Program-made: the position numbers and the translations under genes
NCBI GenBank assembly: GCA_964596165.1
Contig: CAZQTW010000034.1
Span: 3,234-67,233, forward strand
Reading direction: 5' to 3'
Length of the DNA: 64,000 nucleotides
Source: CAYUQT01 sp964596165
Lineage (GTDB): Bacteria > Planctomycetota > Phycisphaerae > UBA1845 > JAFGLZ01
Notes under the pieces: model-generated
Databases searched by the model: none
Told to the model about the DNA's origin: nothing
Seen by the model: the letters and a program-made list of their open reading frames with translations, nothing else
Part shown: piece after piece, positions 42,849 to 51,664 of the stretch
How the letters are laid out: the number at the start of each line of letters is the position of its first letter
How positions within the stretch are numbered: position 1 is the stretch's first letter

Positions 42849-42854
42849 TATAAT
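42849..42854 (+). promoter_or_regulatory. Perfect TATAAT -10 element adjacent to a start codon
   Basis: TATAAT ends six bases before the ATG at 42861, so transcription would begin at or very near the A of the start codon and give a leaderless mRNA. No Shine-Dalgarno sequence is present between them. A convincing -35 was not found, so the promoter assignment rests on the -10 alone. Confidence 0.35.
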
Positions 42855-42860
42855 GGCGCC

Positions 42861-44960
42861 ATGTCCGATCTGGCCGTTCGGCCGACTGATACGAGACGTC
42901 GATGGGAGTCGATCCCCGCATCTTCTTGGATAGGGGTCACGCTTCTGTTCTCCCTGACGATGCTCGTCTACCTCCCCTGCGTTCAAGGCCGGTGGATCTG
43001 GGGGGACAATGAACGTGTCTATGCCAACCCCTTGCTCAAGGACGCCGAGGGTCTGCAAAAGATCTGGTTGAGCCGGGAACCGAAAGACTATTGGCCGCTG
43101 TTCTACAGTGCTTTCTGGATCCAATGGCGACTGTGGGGCCAATCAACGCTCGGCTATCATCTCGTCAACATCCTCTGGCACGCGCTCGTTGTCGTCCTCC
43201 TATGGCGCGTGCTGAAGCGCCTCGGCGTGCGAGGAGCGTGGCCGGCAGCGGCGATCTTCGCCGTTCATCCGATGCATGTGGATTCCGTTGCCTGGATCAG
43301 CGAATTCGTCAATCCGTTCAGCGCGTCGTTTTGTCTTGCCGGCCTGCTGTGCTACCTCCGTTGCGACGAACGGGACGGGTGGGGGTGGTATGCCGGCAGC
43401 CTCGTCTTGTTTTTGCTGGCGATGCTGTCGAAGGCGTCGGTCGCGACATTGCCGGCGATCATCGTGCTCTGTCGCCTGTGGATGGGGCGCGCCTGGCGAT
43501 GGAAAGAGGGAGTGCGGCTGGGCGGCCTCGCGGTCGTCGCCATCGTGTTGAGCGCGGTGACGATCTGGTTCCAGAAATACAGTGCGGCCGCCGTGGGCCG
43601 CGAATGGTCCGCCGGCTTCTGGGAACGTACGGCCGTCGCCGGCCACATCGTCTGGTTCTATCTGTTCAAGACGCTGGTTCCGTACTCGCTGATGTTCGTC
43701 TATCCGAAGTGGCGGATCGATCCCACGTCGATCGTCAGCTACCTGCCGGCCATGGCCGTCATCGTCACGGCGTTGGTTTGCGCGTGGAAGTGGCGATCGT
43801 GGGGCCGCTCGGCGTTTGTCGGCCTCGGGGCCTTCCTGGTGCTGCTGTTGCCGGTCCTGGGCTACTTCAACATGTTCTACATGAAGTACTCCTACGTGGC
43901 CGACCATTGGAACTATCTGGCGAGCATGCCCCTGATTGCCTCGGCCGTGGCGTGGGCGAGCGCGGGCCTCGAAAAGGGCCGCCATCGCTTCCGTGGCCGC
44001 TCGACGTCATGGCTGGTGTATGCCGATGCAATCCTGGTCATGGGTGTTGTCGCCATCCTCGGCACGATGACGTGGCGACATTCGGCGACATATACGGACC
44101 TCGAGCGAATCTGGCGCGCCACATTGGCGGTCGACAACGACGTGGCCATGCCTCACGCGAACCTGGGCGCGCTGCTGTGTCGGCGGGCCCAAGCATTGGA
44201 GGACCAGGTCGGCCGACGGCCGGACGAAGAAACACGGGCGAAGATCGAAGCGCTGTATCGCGAAGCGGAACACCATTATCGCGAGTCGCTTCGCATACAG
44301 CCTGATGACGAAGATTCGCACGCCAATCTGGGCGCAATTCTGTTTCGCCGGGGCGATGTCGCCGGCGCGCTGTCGCACTATCACAAGGCGCTGGAAATAG
44401 ACCCCATGTGCGCTCATGCCCACGCGAATCTGGCCAAGGCGCTGCTGAAGCGGGGACACCTGGACGAGTCGATCAAGCACTTCGATGCGGTCGCCCGTAT
44501 CGAGCCGCATCGAAGTTCGGCACAAACGGATCTGGCGGGGGTGCTGACGCTTCGCGGACGCTGGGCGGAAGCGGCCGCGTGCTATCGGCGGGCGCTCGAA
44601 CTCACGCCGGACGATCCGGTCGCCCTTCATCGGTACGCGTGGTTGCTTGCCACATGTCCCGACGATGCAATTCGCGACGGAAGACGGGCGCTGGCACTGG
44701 CCGAGCACGCGTGTGTCCTTACCCGGCGCCGCGACCCAATGGCGTTGGATTCGCTGGCCGCCGCCTACGCCGAGATGGGGCTGTACGATAAGGCGACAAC
44801 CACCGCCGCGGAGGCGATGGAGCTGATGAAACGGCAAGCAGCGACGCCCCTTATGGATCGAATGACCCGGCGGGCGGCAAGCTACGCGGCAGGCCGACCC
44901 CATCGATCCGAAGCCTTGCCGGATCGGACGGAGATCATTGTCCCAAGCAAATCTGAGTGA
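42861..44960 (+). CDS. TMTC-like polytopic membrane protein with TPR domain
   Basis: A 699-residue protein. Residues 1-430 hold about ten hydrophobic helices. The first loop has RWIWGDNERVYANPLL with a WGDN/E acidic site where O-mannosyltransferase-like TMTC and GT-C proteins have their catalytic Asp. HPMHVDSVAWISEFVNPFSA is strongly conserved in bacterial TPR-GT-C proteins of this type. Residues about 440-640 contain TPR repeats (HANLGALLCRRA, HYRESLRIQPDDEDSHANLG, HYHKALEIDPMCAHAHANLA, CYRRALELTPDDPVALHRYA). Probable lipid-linked sugar transfer to proteins. There is no ribosome site at the ATG, only a TATAAT just upstream. An upstream open frame to 42663 overlaps the preceding gene and lacks homology. 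Confidence 0.75.
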   Translation: MSDLAVRPTDTRRRWESIPASSWIGVTLLFSLTMLVYLPCVQGRWIWGDNERVYANPLLKDAEGLQKIWLSREPKDYWPLFYSAFWIQWRLWGQSTLGYHLVNILWHALVVVLLWRVLKRLGVRGAWPAAAIFAVHPMHVDSVAWISEFVNPFSASFCLAGLLCYLRCDERDGWGWYAGSLVLFLLAMLSKASVATLPAIIVLCRLWMGRAWRWKEGVRLGGLAVVAIVLSAVTIWFQKYSAAAVGREWSAGFWERTAVAGHIVWFYLFKTLVPYSLMFVYPKWRIDPTSIVSYLPAMAVIVTALVCAWKWRSWGRSAFVGLGAFLVLLLPVLGYFNMFYMKYSYVADHWNYLASMPLIASAVAWASAGLEKGRHRFRGRSTSWLVYADAILVMGVVAILGTMTWRHSATYTDLERIWRATLAVDNDVAMPHANLGALLCRRAQALEDQVGRRPDEETRAKIEALYREAEHHYRESLRIQPDDEDSHANLGAILFRRGDVAGALSHYHKALEIDPMCAHAHANLAKALLKRGHLDESIKHFDAVARIEPHRSSAQTDLAGVLTLRGRWAEAAACYRRALELTPDDPVALHRYAWLLATCPDDAIRDGRRALALAEHACVLTRRRDPMALDSLAAAYAEMGLYDKATTTAAEAMELMKRQAATPLMDRMTRRAASYAAGRPHRSEALPDRTEIIVPSKSE

Positions 44961-44972
44961 CAGGTCCTGATC

Positions 44973-45758
44973 GTGGGCAACGACGACGTACATCCGACAT
45001 CCACACGCACCGGAAAAGCGCGGATGGAAGACCGCCTCTGGGACACCGGGCGGCTACGGAATCCCCATCATCAGGTGGACAAGGCCCTTCGTGTACGGCG
45101 GATGTTCGATCAAATCGCTCCAACGTATGAGTTGATCAACCGACTGGCGAGTCTCGGACGCGATGCGGCGTGGCGGCGGCGAGTGGTCGAGCTGGCGGCG
45201 ACATCGCCGGGCGACCGCGTCCTTGACATCGCCTGCGGAACGGGCGATCTGGCCAGGGCCTTCGCCAAACGGGCGGGCTGGGTCGTCGGCGCGGATTTCT
45301 CCGAGACGATGTTGAACCGGGCCGCGGCTCGAGACGGGCAACGGATAAGCTGGTGTCTTGCCGATGCATTGTGCTTGCCTTTTCCCGACGGAACGTTCAA
45401 CATGACCACTTGTGCGTTCGGCGTCCGCAATTTTCAGGACATTCGTTCGGGACTCAGAGAGATGTATCGCACGCTGCAACCGGGCGGTCGCGCGATCGTT
45501 CTGGAATTCGGGATGCCGGAGAATCGCGCGGCGAGATGGCTTTACGGCCTGTACTTGCGGCACCTCTTGCCCCGATTCGCGACGCTCGTCAGTCGCGATC
45601 GGACGAATGCGTATCGATACTTGGAACGGAGTGTGACCTGCTTCATCAGTCCAAGGGAGTTGGTCGATCGGCTCAAGACGGTCGGGTTTGGAGACGTCAC
45701 CGTGGTGCCTATGACGCTGGGGGTGGTCGTGGCCTATCGTGCGGAGAAGGGCGCGTGA
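44973..45758 (+). CDS. menG: Demethylmenaquinone methyltransferase (UbiE/MenG)
   Basis: A 261-residue SAM-dependent methyltransferase. Family marks are FDQIAPTYELINRLASLGRD near the N-terminus, RVLDIACGTGDLARAF (SAM motif I), FPDGTFNMTTCAFGVRNF, REMYRTLQPGGRAIVLEFG and a final YRYLERSVTCFISPRELVD. It adds the C-methyl group to demethylmenaquinone, the last step of menaquinone synthesis, at the cytoplasmic face. The GTG at 44973 lies 12 bases after the TPR gene; an ATG at 45024 is a later option, since the first 20 residues are not conserved. It overlaps the next gene by 4 bases and is grouped with UbiX and UbiA homologs, which supports a quinone role. Confidence 0.88.
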   Translation: MGNDDVHPTSTRTGKARMEDRLWDTGRLRNPHHQVDKALRVRRMFDQIAPTYELINRLASLGRDAAWRRRVVELAATSPGDRVLDIACGTGDLARAFAKRAGWVVGADFSETMLNRAAARDGQRISWCLADALCLPFPDGTFNMTTCAFGVRNFQDIRSGLREMYRTLQPGGRAIVLEFGMPENRAARWLYGLYLRHLLPRFATLVSRDRTNAYRYLERSVTCFISPRELVDRLKTVGFGDVTVVPMTLGVVVAYRAEKGA

Positions 45759-47722
45759 CCAAAACGCTGGAACACGAAAACGGGGACAAGCGCGGACCGG
45801 CGACGCAGGGCGGTCCCGAGCCGCATACCCCGAGCAAACGATACGTCTTCTTGGAGCCGTCACACGACGGGGAGCAGGTCTTCCTGGATGTGTGGTCACG
45901 CACCGAGCCAAAGTATCGTCGCCGCGCCGTCGTGTTCCTGACGGCCAATGTCGTCCTCTTCTTTGCCTTGGGGTGTTTCACCTATTGGCTGAGAACGGGC
46001 GATCCGTTTCCGGTGCTGCGGCCGATTCACGGACTCCTGGGGAATCCCACGCCGATCAGAAACTCGTATTGGTCCTTTTGGAGTGGATGCGCCAAACTCA
46101 CGGGCCCCGGCCAGATCAATCTGAGCGATTTCCTCATCTTTCCGATCAGCGTGGAGCATGTCCCGGCGCACATCGTGATCGTCGGGCTCCTCATGGCCTC
46201 ACTCGTGACCGTTCCCATCATGGTGGCCATGCTGTACCGCCTGCCGGTGGCGATTGTCTTTCTCCTGATCGTCGCGTTCGTGGCCGTTCTCCCCTGGTTG
46301 ACGGTGACATTGCTCCTGAGCTGCATTATCGTGACGATCAAACCCTTCCGGTTCTCATTTCGCTATGCGACCGTGCTGGTGGCGCTTATCCCCGTGGCCG
46401 TCTATTTCATTCTGACCTCCGCCCGCGGATCGCCCACCGGTGCCGTCGCCTTGGCCGGTCCGGCCGAACGCATGAAACTCTACGCACCCTGGGTGCTGGC
46501 GGTGATGGCATCCTGCGGCGGCTCGGGAATCGTCTTGGCGGTAGCTTACGTCATCAACTATCGACCGGGAGGTATTGCCCCGCTGTTGGCCGTTCTGTTC
46601 GCGATCCCCCTCATCCTTTTCTGGACCGAAGTGGGACGCGACGAACTGGAGTATCGCCTGCTGGAGCATGATTGCGGACCGGGCAGCGACCAGTACTTCG
46701 TCGACCTGGACACTCGGGAACTCATTCAACGTGCGGCGGAACTCGAGTGGATTTCCGATGCGCAAAAAGACCAACGAGAGATCAAGAGCATTATTGAGAA
46801 CAAGTTCTTGCAGCTCAAGCTTGCCCTGCCGACGGAGCTCGTCCGGCAACAAGAGAGCGTGACCAAGCGATGTGACGCGTTCATACGGTCCTTCCCCGAC
46901 AGCCGCTACGTGCCCAACTGCCTCTACTTGAAAGGGCGGGCACAGAACATGCGAATCGACATGGAATTGCTGCGGAACGAGGCCCTCTTGCAGTTCTACA
47001 CGGATTTTCCGTCGGCGGCTTCTCGGGATACGTGGCAACGTTTGTTGGGCGATGCACCGGATTCCCCCTTCTCCAGCGTGGCCGGGTTGAATCTCGGCTT
47101 GCTCTATGCCCGAGAAGGCAACCTGCGATTGGCCCAGGATGTCCTTCAGCGCGTGGTCGATCGGTTCGGTCGGTCGAGCCTGACGGTCTCGAAACCGGTG
47201 CCGGTGTCGGGAATACGGCAGCTCTTGGCCCGAAAGCCGCCGTCCAGCTCGCTCGGCGTCGATGCCCAGGCTGTGGCCGAGAAGGCCGCCCAACTCTTGT
47301 CGCTCATCATGGAAAACCAGGAGGATCGGCTCGCGGACCGAGTCTACCCCGAGAACAACCCCGTCAGCATGCTCTTGCGATGCGACCCAAGAGACCGGTC
47401 GTATGCCGACAATCTCCGGCGGATCATGCAGTTGTATCCCAACGCCAAGCTCGGGGATAATCTGATGGTGCTGTGGGTGCTGTTGGAGCCGGACGGCAAC
47501 ACCCGGCGCTCGAAGCTCATGGAATGCGCCAAGCGATATCGGGACGGCGATGCCGCTCCGCACGCGATCTACGAACTGGGTGTGTTGGAACTGCGGCACA
47601 ATCGCAAGGCGGAGGCGCGTGAAACCTTCGAACTCCTGCTGAAACAATACCCGGACTCGCCGTGGAGCGCATCGGCCCAGCGCAAGCTCCTGATGCTTGA
47701 CGTGGAACCGACGGAAAGATAG
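45755..47722 (+). CDS. Polytopic membrane protein with C-terminal TPR-like repeats, function unknown
   Basis: A 655-residue protein that starts with GTG inside the MenG stop (GTGA). A polar N-terminus of about 50 residues is followed by a hydrophobic helix (VVFLTANVVLFFALGCF), then, after a loop, five or more helices between about residues 140 and 290. The C-terminal half is soluble and helical with TPR-like segments (AGLNLGLLYAREGNLRLAQD, AIYELGVLELRHNRKAEAR, ETFELLLKQYPDSPWSASAQ). No catalytic motif is visible. It lies between menG and the ubiX/ubiA homologs with tight spacing, so it may be an assembly or docking protein for that membrane pathway, or an unrelated passenger. Confidence 0.7.
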   Translation: MTKTLEHENGDKRGPATQGGPEPHTPSKRYVFLEPSHDGEQVFLDVWSRTEPKYRRRAVVFLTANVVLFFALGCFTYWLRTGDPFPVLRPIHGLLGNPTPIRNSYWSFWSGCAKLTGPGQINLSDFLIFPISVEHVPAHIVIVGLLMASLVTVPIMVAMLYRLPVAIVFLLIVAFVAVLPWLTVTLLLSCIIVTIKPFRFSFRYATVLVALIPVAVYFILTSARGSPTGAVALAGPAERMKLYAPWVLAVMASCGGSGIVLAVAYVINYRPGGIAPLLAVLFAIPLILFWTEVGRDELEYRLLEHDCGPGSDQYFVDLDTRELIQRAAELEWISDAQKDQREIKSIIENKFLQLKLALPTELVRQQESVTKRCDAFIRSFPDSRYVPNCLYLKGRAQNMRIDMELLRNEALLQFYTDFPSAASRDTWQRLLGDAPDSPFSSVAGLNLGLLYAREGNLRLAQDVLQRVVDRFGRSSLTVSKPVPVSGIRQLLARKPPSSSLGVDAQAVAEKAAQLLSLIMENQEDRLADRVYPENNPVSMLLRCDPRDRSYADNLRRIMQLYPNAKLGDNLMVLWVLLEPDGNTRRSKLMECAKRYRDGDAAPHAIYELGVLELRHNRKAEARETFELLLKQYPDSPWSASAQRKLLMLDVEPTER

Positions 47723-47739
47723 CTGCGGAGCGGCACATC

Positions 47740-48351
47740 ATGCCTCACAAGGTCGTCATGGGGGTCACCGGTGCCAGCGGAGCCGTTTACGCGAAGCGCC
47801 TGCTGAGCGGCCTGATTCGCGCGGGGGCGGAGGTCCATCTGGTCGTCAGCGACCGCGGGCAAGAGGTCATGGCGGAAGAGTTGGGAACCGTCGAGTTCGG
47901 AGGACCTTCCTACCCCGGCTCCGAGCCGGTAAAGACCTACCGCAATGATGACCTGATGAGCCCGTTATCCAGCGGCTCGTTTCGCACGGACGGCATGGTG
48001 ATTTGCCCCTGCAGTTGCAACACGCTGTCGGCCATCGCCGCGGGACGCGGCGATAACCTCATCGTGCGAGCCGCTCATGTCCACTTGAAGGAACGCCGCC
48101 GCCTCATACTCTGCGTGCGCGAGATGCCCCTCACAAAAATCGATCTCAGGAACATGTTGACGGCAACCGAGGCCGGCGCGGTGGTCTGCCCCGCCTCACC
48201 GCCGTTCTATGGTCATCCGAAGGAACTGGACGACGTGATCAATGCCGTGGCCGGCAAACTGTTGGATCTGTTGGGTATCCCCAATGATCTGGCCGTCCGG
48301 TGGCTCGGTTCATCCGACGAGCGATCCGTGTCGCCCGACCACTATGGGTAA
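47740..48351 (+). CDS. ubiX: UbiX-like flavin prenyltransferase
   Basis: A 203-residue flavoprotein. The FMN-binding start KVVMGVTGASGAVYAKRLL and VHLVVSD, the middle DGMVICPCSCNTLSAIAAG and the later RRLILCVREMPLTKIDLRNM, AGAVVCPASPPFYGHP fit UbiX closely. UbiX makes the prenylated FMN cofactor needed by UbiD-type decarboxylases of ubiquinone, menaquinone (futalosine route) and aromatic metabolism. Start 47740 has GGAG nine bases upstream and lies 17 bases after the previous stop. A UbiD partner is not in the window. It is usually drawn next to ubiA or mqnP in planctomycetes, as here (9 bases before ubiA). Confidence 0.9.
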   Translation: MPHKVVMGVTGASGAVYAKRLLSGLIRAGAEVHLVVSDRGQEVMAEELGTVEFGGPSYPGSEPVKTYRNDDLMSPLSSGSFRTDGMVICPCSCNTLSAIAAGRGDNLIVRAAHVHLKERRRLILCVREMPLTKIDLRNMLTATEAGAVVCPASPPFYGHPKELDDVINAVAGKLLDLLGIPNDLAVRWLGSSDERSVSPDHYG

Positions 48352-48360
48352 CCTCCTGAC

Positions 48361-49266
48361 ATGTCGGGCTCGATCCGGACAATCCGTACATGGGGCGAGA
48401 TGATCGCGCTCTCGCACTCCGTTTTCGCCTTGCCGTTCGCACTCATCGCAACGTTTCTGGCCGGGCGGAATCTCTCCGATCGGTGCCTGCCCCGCCCGGG
48501 GCAACTGGTGCTTGTCGTTGCGTGCATGGTGCTGGCGCGGGGGCTGGCGATGACGTTCAACCGCATCGTGGATTTCGACATCGACGCACGGAATCCGCGG
48601 ACGCAAAATCGGCCCCTTCAGACCGGACGACTGACCTTGCGTGCGGCCATCTTCTTCGCCGGCTTCTGCGCCGGCGGGTTCATCGCCTGCTGCGCCGGCT
48701 TCTACTGGATCTACGGGAATCCGTGGCCACTATGGGCCGGAGTGCCGGTTCTTGCCTACCTATGTGGATACTCCTATTCGAAGCGATTCACGAAGTTGAC
48801 TCATTTCTATCTGGGAAGCGCCCTCGCCCTTTCTCCGCTGGCCGCGTGGGTGGCGATTCACCCGGCGTCGGTCGGGTGGCCGGTCTGGGTCCTCTCCGCG
48901 GCCGTTACGCTTTGGGTCGCCGGCTTCGACATCATCTATGCGTGTCAGGACATCGAGGTCGATCGTCGCGACGGTCTATATTCCCTCCCCGCTCGAATGG
49001 GCCCGCGAACCGCGCTGTGGATCGCCCGCTCCTGCCACCTCGGCACGGTGATCCTGCTGCTCTCTCTCTACTGGATCGCGCCGATGGGACGCGTGTACAT
49101 GGCGGGCGTGGGCGCCGTGGCCGGCCTGCTTCTGATCGAGAACGTAATGGTTCGCGCCGACGACTTCTCTCGCGTCAACGTGGCGTTCTTCACCCTGAAC
49201 GGATTCGTGAGCGCGGGCCTGGGCCTGGTTGCGATCGTGGATATCCTCTTGTCGATACGTTCGTAG
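48361..49266 (+). CDS. UbiA-family prenyltransferase (4-hydroxybenzoate/MqnP-like)
   Basis: A 301-residue integral membrane enzyme with about eight or nine helices. The first Asp-rich site is FNRIVDFDIDARNPRTQNRP and the second is YACQDIEVDRRDGLYSLPAR, the two Mg-prenyl-diphosphate sites of UbiA enzymes. It attaches a polyprenyl chain to an aromatic acid, a core step of quinone synthesis. With MenG and UbiX beside it, the futalosine-pathway enzyme MqnP is the most likely identity, but 4-hydroxybenzoate or another aromatic acceptor cannot be excluded. There is no clear ribosome site; the gene begins nine bases after ubiX ends and is probably coupled to it. Confidence 0.85.
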   Translation: MSGSIRTIRTWGEMIALSHSVFALPFALIATFLAGRNLSDRCLPRPGQLVLVVACMVLARGLAMTFNRIVDFDIDARNPRTQNRPLQTGRLTLRAAIFFAGFCAGGFIACCAGFYWIYGNPWPLWAGVPVLAYLCGYSYSKRFTKLTHFYLGSALALSPLAAWVAIHPASVGWPVWVLSAAVTLWVAGFDIIYACQDIEVDRRDGLYSLPARMGPRTALWIARSCHLGTVILLLSLYWIAPMGRVYMAGVGAVAGLLLIENVMVRADDFSRVNVAFFTLNGFVSAGLGLVAIVDILLSIRS

Positions 49267-49297
49267 AAAACCCGATCGCCGAGAATCCGGGAGCGAT

Positions 49298-51205
49298 ATG
49301 ATACGCATCGGCCTGTTCGCAATCCTGCTCATGGCCTCGGCCCTCAGCGTGACGGGCATCGGATGGGGCTTGCCGTCTCAGAAAACAGATCGGTATCTGT
49401 TCGGAAACGCATCCCCGTGGACGGGGCGCCGACTGGTCGACCTGAAAGGCGGAGATTGGGATCGACGGCCCGCCCTGGGTTCCGACGTCGATCCCGACCC
49501 GATCCGGGGCCGAGACCGCCTCGTCGAGCTGACCGCCACCGATGCGGCACGGGCCGAGATCCTTATTCGATACAGGCTATACTCCCACCAGCCGGACGAA
49601 GTGCTGACGCTCCGCGCCCTGGCGAGCATGAAGCCGCGGCGGTTTCAGATGGATCCGAAGCTGTATCAGTACGGCGGCCTCTTCGTCTACCCGGTGGGCG
49701 CTCTGATCGGTCTCTGCTCCGCCGCCGATGTGATCGATGTTCGCGGCGACCTCGCCGACTGCCTCGACCATCCTTCGGCCTTCGGAAAGCTCTACGTCGT
49801 CGTCCGCGCGTATGCCGCGGCCTTCGGCCTCGTGGGCGTCGTCGCGTGCTTCTTGTTGGGCAGGCGCCTGGGCGGACCCGGCGTCGGCCTGTTCTCGGCG
49901 TTCCTGTTCGTCCTCTTACCGGTTGTGATCACGATGTCCCACGAGGGCAAGCCGCACCTTCCCGGGGCGGTGCTCATGCTCCTGGCGGGCCTCGTGGCCA
50001 TGCGATACGTCGAAACCGGCCGCACGCTTCACTGGCGGACCACCGCAATCCTGTGCGGCTTGACCTGGGGCATGGTGTTGAGTGGCTGGCCGGCGCTGGC
50101 CGCCCTCGCTGTCGCGGCATGGCAACGTCCGCTCGAGCGAGGCAGCCGGCCGGCCTTATTGGCAAAGGGCGTCCTCGTTGCGGTTCTCGTGTTCCTGTTG
50201 GTGAATCCCTATCTCGTGATCAACGCCGTGTGCAATCGCGACGTCCTACGGTCGAATCTGGGTACGTCGACGGGGATGTACGAGATCGGTCGCCTGGCCG
50301 AAGGGTTCGGCCGCGTCGCCGCTCTGCTGATGGAAGGTGCCGGGCCCATCGTCGCGGTGGTCGGGACCCTGGCGATCGTCATCCTGTTGTGTGCCCGCCG
50401 CTGGGCCCTGCTGCCTGTCTTGGTGCCGGCCGGGCTGGTGGTAATCCAGTTCTCGTTGATTGGGGCCGGCAAGCCGGGCGAATACGGGCGATTCTTGATT
50501 GTCCCGGCGACGCTGCTGGCCGTTCTCGCCGCGTGGGCGGCCGCTGCGACGTTCCGGCGAAATCGCTGCGCGGGCTTCCTTCTCGCGATCCTGCTGGTCG
50601 TGGGCACCGGACTTGACGGTTACCGCTACCTTCGCGGCTTCGTCAAGGATGCGGATCAGTCAGGCAGCCGTTACGCGGCCGCCGACTTCCTTGCGGCGGA
50701 GTTGTCGAGACGCCCTAAGGCCACCGTGGGGTTGATTCGCGAACCGGCGCCTTACGCCGCCCCACCCATCGACGTCGTGGGTCGACCTCTCGTTCTGCTC
50801 CCCAGGTCGGCGCCGAAAGATGTGCCCTCCTGGCCGGATTACGTTGTCGTGGCGACCGATCGTCCGGACGACCTGGCGTCCGCCTGGTGGCGACCCCGCT
50901 ATCAGCTCCGGGCGGTGTTCCCATCCGACGTGAATCGATGGCTACACCGACCGACAGTCATCAGTTGGGCCGACAAACCGGTTGTGGTCTTCATCCTCAA
51001 GGACCCTCCCGGTGCCACCGGCGTCTCGCCCCGCCGGGTGCCACTGGCGGCTCGTCCGCCAGTGTTCTCAACGCCGGGTGCCACTGGCGGCTCGTCCGCC
51101 AGTGTTCGCCGCGCCGGGCCGCCCCTACGACAGCCGCCGGCGTATGATCGTAATGACCTCACGGGGGTCGTCCGCCGTGTCGACGCACCGCAGCGACTCA
51201 GGTGA
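49298..51205 (+). CDS. GT39-like polytopic membrane protein with repeat-derived tail
   Basis: A 635-residue protein, start 49298 with GGGAG four bases upstream. The first helix is followed by WGLPSQKTDRYLFGN and a long acidic loop. About ten to eleven helices span residues 125-460 (AFGLVGVVACFLLGRRLGGP, FSAFLFVLLPVVI, KPHLPGAVLMLLAGLVAMRY). It resembles planctomycete GT39/PMT-type transferases without an obvious catalytic DD/DE pair at the first loop. The last 60 residues are anomalous: they are encoded by a tandem hairpin repeat (51032-51107) and run 81 bases into the opposing LOG gene. The natural C-terminus was probably near residue 570 (VFILKDPP). Confidence 0.65.
   Translation: MIRIGLFAILLMASALSVTGIGWGLPSQKTDRYLFGNASPWTGRRLVDLKGGDWDRRPALGSDVDPDPIRGRDRLVELTATDAARAEILIRYRLYSHQPDEVLTLRALASMKPRRFQMDPKLYQYGGLFVYPVGALIGLCSAADVIDVRGDLADCLDHPSAFGKLYVVVRAYAAAFGLVGVVACFLLGRRLGGPGVGLFSAFLFVLLPVVITMSHEGKPHLPGAVLMLLAGLVAMRYVETGRTLHWRTTAILCGLTWGMVLSGWPALAALAVAAWQRPLERGSRPALLAKGVLVAVLVFLLVNPYLVINAVCNRDVLRSNLGTSTGMYEIGRLAEGFGRVAALLMEGAGPIVAVVGTLAIVILLCARRWALLPVLVPAGLVVIQFSLIGAGKPGEYGRFLIVPATLLAVLAAWAAAATFRRNRCAGFLLAILLVVGTGLDGYRYLRGFVKDADQSGSRYAAADFLAAELSRRPKATVGLIREPAPYAAPPIDVVGRPLVLLPRSAPKDVPSWPDYVVVATDRPDDLASAWWRPRYQLRAVFPSDVNRWLHRPTVISWADKPVVVFILKDPPGATGVSPRRVPLAARPPVFSTPGATGGSSASVRRAGPPLRQPPAYDRNDLTGVVRRVDAPQRLR
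51032..51107. repeat. Two tandem 40-bp-spaced copies of a REP-like hairpin
   Basis: A 36-base unit beginning CGCCGGGTGCCACTGGCGGC occurs at 51032-51067 and again, identical, at 51072-51107, a period of 40 bases. Each copy contains the perfect stem CACTGGCGG/CCGCCAGTG with a 5-base CTCGT loop. A degenerate relative (GGTGCCACCGGCGTC) precedes them at about 51011. The copies lie inside the 3' end of the GT39-like frame. Confidence 0.75.
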
Positions 51206-51664
51206 CTCCCGAGCGATGACGTCCAGCACCGGTTGCCAGAAGTCCCCCAGAAGAACGATGGGCTTGCCGGAAATCAGCCGTTTGTTGATCAGCTCCCAGA
51301 CGGCGGCGAGCTCAAGCAGGGTTCCCGTCGAGCCGGGCAGGACGACGTAAGCGTCGCCGGCATCGATAAGGTGTTGAAGGCGGTCGTTGAGATTGTCGGT
51401 GGAGATCTCCCGTCGCACCCACCGATTGGGCTTGCCCCGCCCGAACGCCGAGCACGTCACGCCGATCGTCTGCGCGGCATCACCGCAGGACTCGACGGCC
51501 CCGCGACAGCCTGCCTCCATCGTGCCCCCGTAACCCCCGTTACACAGGGCCCAGCCCGCCCGGGCAATCGCCGCCCCAAGCTCATAGGCACGCTCGTACG
51601 GCGGCTCACCCGGCTTGCACTGAGAGCTTCCGAATACCGTTACCGTTTGTTGCCTTTCGCTCAC
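51125..51664 (-). CDS. LOG-family nucleotide phosphoribohydrolase-like protein
   Basis: A 179-residue Rossmann-type protein: VTVFGSSQCKPGEPPYERAY at the N-terminus, GWALCNGGYGGTMEAGCRGA (GGYGG nucleotide site), then NDRLQHLIDAGDAYVVLPGS and GTLLELAAVWELINK, matching the PGGxGTxxE signature with Ser in place of the second Gly. LOG proteins cleave ribosyl 5'-monophosphate from nucleotides (cytokinin activation in some; often annotated lysine decarboxylase-like). The start at 51664 overlaps the GT87-like gene by 59 bases, and the 3' end overlaps the convergent GT39-like frame by 81 bases. The start is required because the conserved VTVFGS begins only eight residues later. Confidence 0.8.
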   Translation of the reverse strand: MSERQQTVTVFGSSQCKPGEPPYERAYELGAAIARAGWALCNGGYGGTMEAGCRGAVESCGDAAQTIGVTCSAFGRGKPNRWVRREISTDNLNDRLQHLIDAGDAYVVLPGSTGTLLELAAVWELINKRLISGKPIVLLGDFWQPVLDVIARESPESLRCVDTADDPREVITIIRRRLS

